From: Candidatus Aenigmatarchaeota archaeon
GTDB lineage: Archaea > Aenigmatarchaeota > Aenigmatarchaeia > Aenigmatarchaeales > JAHLMS01
Assembly (NCBI GenBank): GCA_018920245.1
Contig: JAHLMS010000003.1
Span: forward strand, 4,588 to 44,881
Direction of reading: 5' to 3'
DNA: 40,294 bases
This document shows positions 38,478 to 40,294 of this stretch, piece after piece. The first letter of the stretch is position 1; every line of letters starts with the position of its first letter. The position numbers and the translations under genes are program-made. The notes beneath the pieces were generated by a model. That model was not told the origin of the DNA. It saw only the letters and a program-made list of their open reading frames with translations, and did not search any database.

Positions 38478-39797
38478 ATGCCCAAGAAGAAAGTAGTTAT
38501 AATGGGCGCGGCGGGACGCGATTTTCATAATTTCAACGTAGCTTTCAGAAACAATTCTGCCTATCAAGTCGTGGCATTCACAGCTGCCCAGATACCGAAC
38601 ATTGCTGGCAGAAAATATCCGAAGGAGCTGGCTGGCAAGGGTTATCCGTATGGTATTCCAATTTATCCAGAGGAATATCTTCCAAAAATTATAAAGAAGT
38701 ATGGCGTCGACGAGGTTGTTCTTGCTTACTCGGACCTTTCCCATATTGACGTGATGCACAAGGCATCGATCGCATTGGCTGCTGGCGCTGACTTTAGGCT
38801 TATGGGTCCGACTAGCACAATGCTCAAATCCAAAAAACCAGTGATATCTGTGACTGCCGTGCGCACCGGTTCGGGCAAAAGCCCTGCGGTTCGCAGGATC
38901 GTTGAAATTCTCAAGCGGTTCGGCAAGCGAACAGTGGTGATCAGGCATCCGATGCCCTATGGAGATTTGCGAAAGCAGGCTGTGCAGCGATTCGCGACTT
39001 TGGATGATATGAAGAATCAGAAATGCACCATAGAGGAGATGGAAGAATATGGTCCGCACATTGCTGCAGGCACCATCGTCTACGCTGGCGTAGATTATGA
39101 GAAAATATTGAAGCAGGCCGAGCGCGAGGCCGATGTGATAGTCTGGGACGGTGGCAACAACGACTTCAGTTTCATCAAACCTGACCTGAGTATAGTTGTT
39201 GTGGACTGCAGACGACCAGGCCATGAGTCAACATATCATCCGGGCGAGGCAAATGTGCGGATGGCTGACTTGGTGATTCTTAGCAAGGTAGATACAGCAA
39301 AGCCGGCGGACATTGAGGCTGTGGCTCGTGCAATCTCTGAAATGAATCCAGATGCTGTTGTGATACGTGCCGCGCTGCCGATAACAGTCGACCAGCCTGA
39401 GCTGCTGCGCGGCAAGCGCGTGCTTGTCATAGAGGATGGTCCGACGCTCACACATGGTGGCCTGGCAACCGGTGCAGGCGCGTTAGCGGCCGAAGCCAAC
39501 GGCGCATACATGATCAACCCGAGGCAATATGCCGTTGGCTCGATCAAGAATATTTTTGTAAAATATCCACAGCTCGGACCTGTGCTGCCCGCAATGGGCT
39601 ACAGCACAGAACAGATGTCTGAGCTCGAGCAGACCATAAATGCGGTGCCTGCTGATGTCGTCTTGTTCGGCACACCCATAGATCTGAGGCATTTTATGAA
39701 CATAAATAAGCCCGCTGTGCGCGTGCGATACGAATTGCGGGAAGTTGGTAAACCTGAATTGGAATCTAGAATATTGCAAGTGTTGAAAAGGCATTAG
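38478..39797 (+). CDS. cpgS: Cyclic 2,3-diphosphoglycerate synthetase family protein
   Basis: About 439 aa. N-terminal Rossmann-like domain (KVVIMGAAGRDFHNFN), then a P-loop-like SVTAVRTGSGKSPAVRRI (with GSGKS), VIRHPMPYGDL, VIVWDGGNNDF, DLVILSKVD, VIEDGPTLTHGG, and C-terminal LFGTPIDL. This matches the archaeal cDPG synthetase family, which makes a compatible solute in some methanogens. Homologues are widespread and may have other substrates. The ATG at 38478 replaces the track's TTG. Convergent with smc, 2 bases apart. Confidence 0.85.
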   Translation: MPKKKVVIMGAAGRDFHNFNVAFRNNSAYQVVAFTAAQIPNIAGRKYPKELAGKGYPYGIPIYPEEYLPKIIKKYGVDEVVLAYSDLSHIDVMHKASIALAAGADFRLMGPTSTMLKSKKPVISVTAVRTGSGKSPAVRRIVEILKRFGKRTVVIRHPMPYGDLRKQAVQRFATLDDMKNQKCTIEEMEEYGPHIAAGTIVYAGVDYEKILKQAEREADVIVWDGGNNDFSFIKPDLSIVVVDCRRPGHESTYHPGEANVRMADLVILSKVDTAKPADIEAVARAISEMNPDAVVIRAALPITVDQPELLRGKRVLVIEDGPTLTHGGLATGAGALAAEANGAYMINPRQYAVGSIKNIFVKYPQLGPVLPAMGYSTEQMSELEQTINAVPADVVLFGTPIDLRHFMNINKPAVRVRYELREVGKPELESRILQVLKRH

Positions 39798-39799
39798 TG

Positions 39800-40294
39800 T
39801 TAGCTGGGCATTCTGATTCCGACAAGCTTGGATTCACCATCTTCCATAGACACGCCATAGACACAGTCAGCGGCAGCGACCGTGGAGTCGTTGTGGCTTA
39901 TGACAATGAACTGGGCGCGGTCTGAATATTTCTTAATAAGATCTACCATCTTCTTTGTGTTCGGCTTGTCCAGGGCGGCATCAATCTCGTCCAGCACGTA
40001 AAACGGTGCCGCCCTGAAGCGCTGTATTGCGAACAGGAAGGCCAGTGCTGTCATTGTCTTTTCACCGCCTGACATGGCATCGATGTTCAGAACCTTCCTG
40101 CCCGGTGGGCATGCCTCTATCAGAAGACCAGACTCTATATTTTCGGGATCTTCGAGCTTCAGATTGCCCTCCCCGCCGGTAAGATCATTATAGATGATTT
40201 TGAATTGCTCGGCAATAGCTGTCAGTGTTGTCATGAACGAGCTCTTGCGCCTACCCTCGATATCTGCTATTATTCCTATTACACGGTCCCGTTC
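39800..40294 (-). CDS. smc: SMC chromosome segregation ATPase, C-terminal part (runs off the window)
   Basis: The frame is open through the window edge, so the gene begins beyond 40294. The visible 164 residues are the C-terminal ATPase lobe: SGLLIEACPPGRKVL, signature motif MSGGEKT, Walker B FYVLDEIDAALD, and the H-loop VISHND. With ScpA and ScpB nearby it completes an SMC-ScpAB condensin. The track ORF starting at 40234 is only an internal Met. Confidence 0.95.
   Translation of the reverse strand, partial: ERDRVIGIIADIEGRRKSSFMTTLTAIAEQFKIIYNDLTGGEGNLKLEDPENIESGLLIEACPPGRKVLNIDAMSGGEKTMTALAFLFAIQRFRAAPFYVLDEIDAALDKPNTKKMVDLIKKYSDRAQFIVISHNDSTVAAADCVYGVSMEDGESKLVGIRMPS

Noticed and set aside
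1-40294. CRISPR array or cas genes
   Set aside because: No regularly spaced direct repeats and no Cas-like proteins were seen.

Overview
The window is archaeal chromosome. It carries aIF2 alpha and gamma, aIF5B, archaeal/eukaryal-type ribosomal proteins (S6e, S27e, S28e, L7Ae, L10e, L24e, L44e), PCNA, GINS, an archaeal primase, RpoK, Nop10 and deoxyhypusine synthase. Packing is extreme: genes abut or overlap by a few bases, TATA-like boxes sit about 25 bases upstream of many start codons (mostly leaderless mRNAs), and there are many small or split proteins. A primase small subunit fused to a PriL-type Fe-S domain, and tRNA introns outside the canonical position, suggest a DPANN lineage. Micrarchaeota is my best guess, but that is inference; no rRNA is in the window.

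Layout. 16-8927 (minus strand) is translation-rich: rps6e-eif2g, a DUF1624 membrane protein, infB, a 72-aa unknown, rpl7ae-rps28e-rpl24e, gltX, a MEMO protein, a NUDIX hydrolase and rps2. A palindromic TATA box separates rps2 from a divergent stand-alone glutamate-synthase-type FMN domain gene (8981-10270, plus strand). 10267-16033 (minus) holds enolase-DUF202, rpoK, and the archaeal block rpl44e-rps27e-(MFS)-eif2a-(Bud23-like methyltransferase)-nop10-PAC2. Upstream of that block, 19048-23018 holds the replication genes gins51, fused primase and pcn, plus an OB-fold protein and a divergent deoxyhypusine synthase.

Between gins51 and rpl44e sits an AT-rich insertion, 16085-19050. It has imperfect terminal inverted repeats and an 8-9 bp direct repeat of the target. 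It carries an ArsR regulator, a truncated TauE/SafE gene, a 39-codon ORF, an isochorismatase-family hydrolase and two decayed genes, but no transposase. Removing it rejoins gins51 (restoring a TAG stop) directly to the rpl44e promoter.

23064-33050 is a mixed housekeeping and membrane region: SpoIIM-like protein, tRNA-Pro(CGG), TrmI, prepilin peptidase, L10e, DUF1512, a dolichol-kinase-like protein, TraB plus M50 protease, and Hef encoded as separate helicase and nuclease genes. A well-supported candidate structured RNA lies between the two Hef genes. 33051-40294 holds tRNA-Pro(TGG) with two introns, thymidylate kinase next to a duplicated ThyX-like protein, RqcH/NFACT split into two ORFs, ScpA/ScpB and the end of SMC, and a cyclic 2,3-diphosphoglycerate synthetase family protein.

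Themes: translation initiation and ribosome assembly, the replication core, dTMP supply, condensin, and ribosome rescue. The most unusual items are the two tRNA-Pro genes with matching D-loop introns, the candidate RNA at 31372-31480, the transposon-like island, the split rqcH and hef genes, and TATA boxes shared by divergent leaderless genes.
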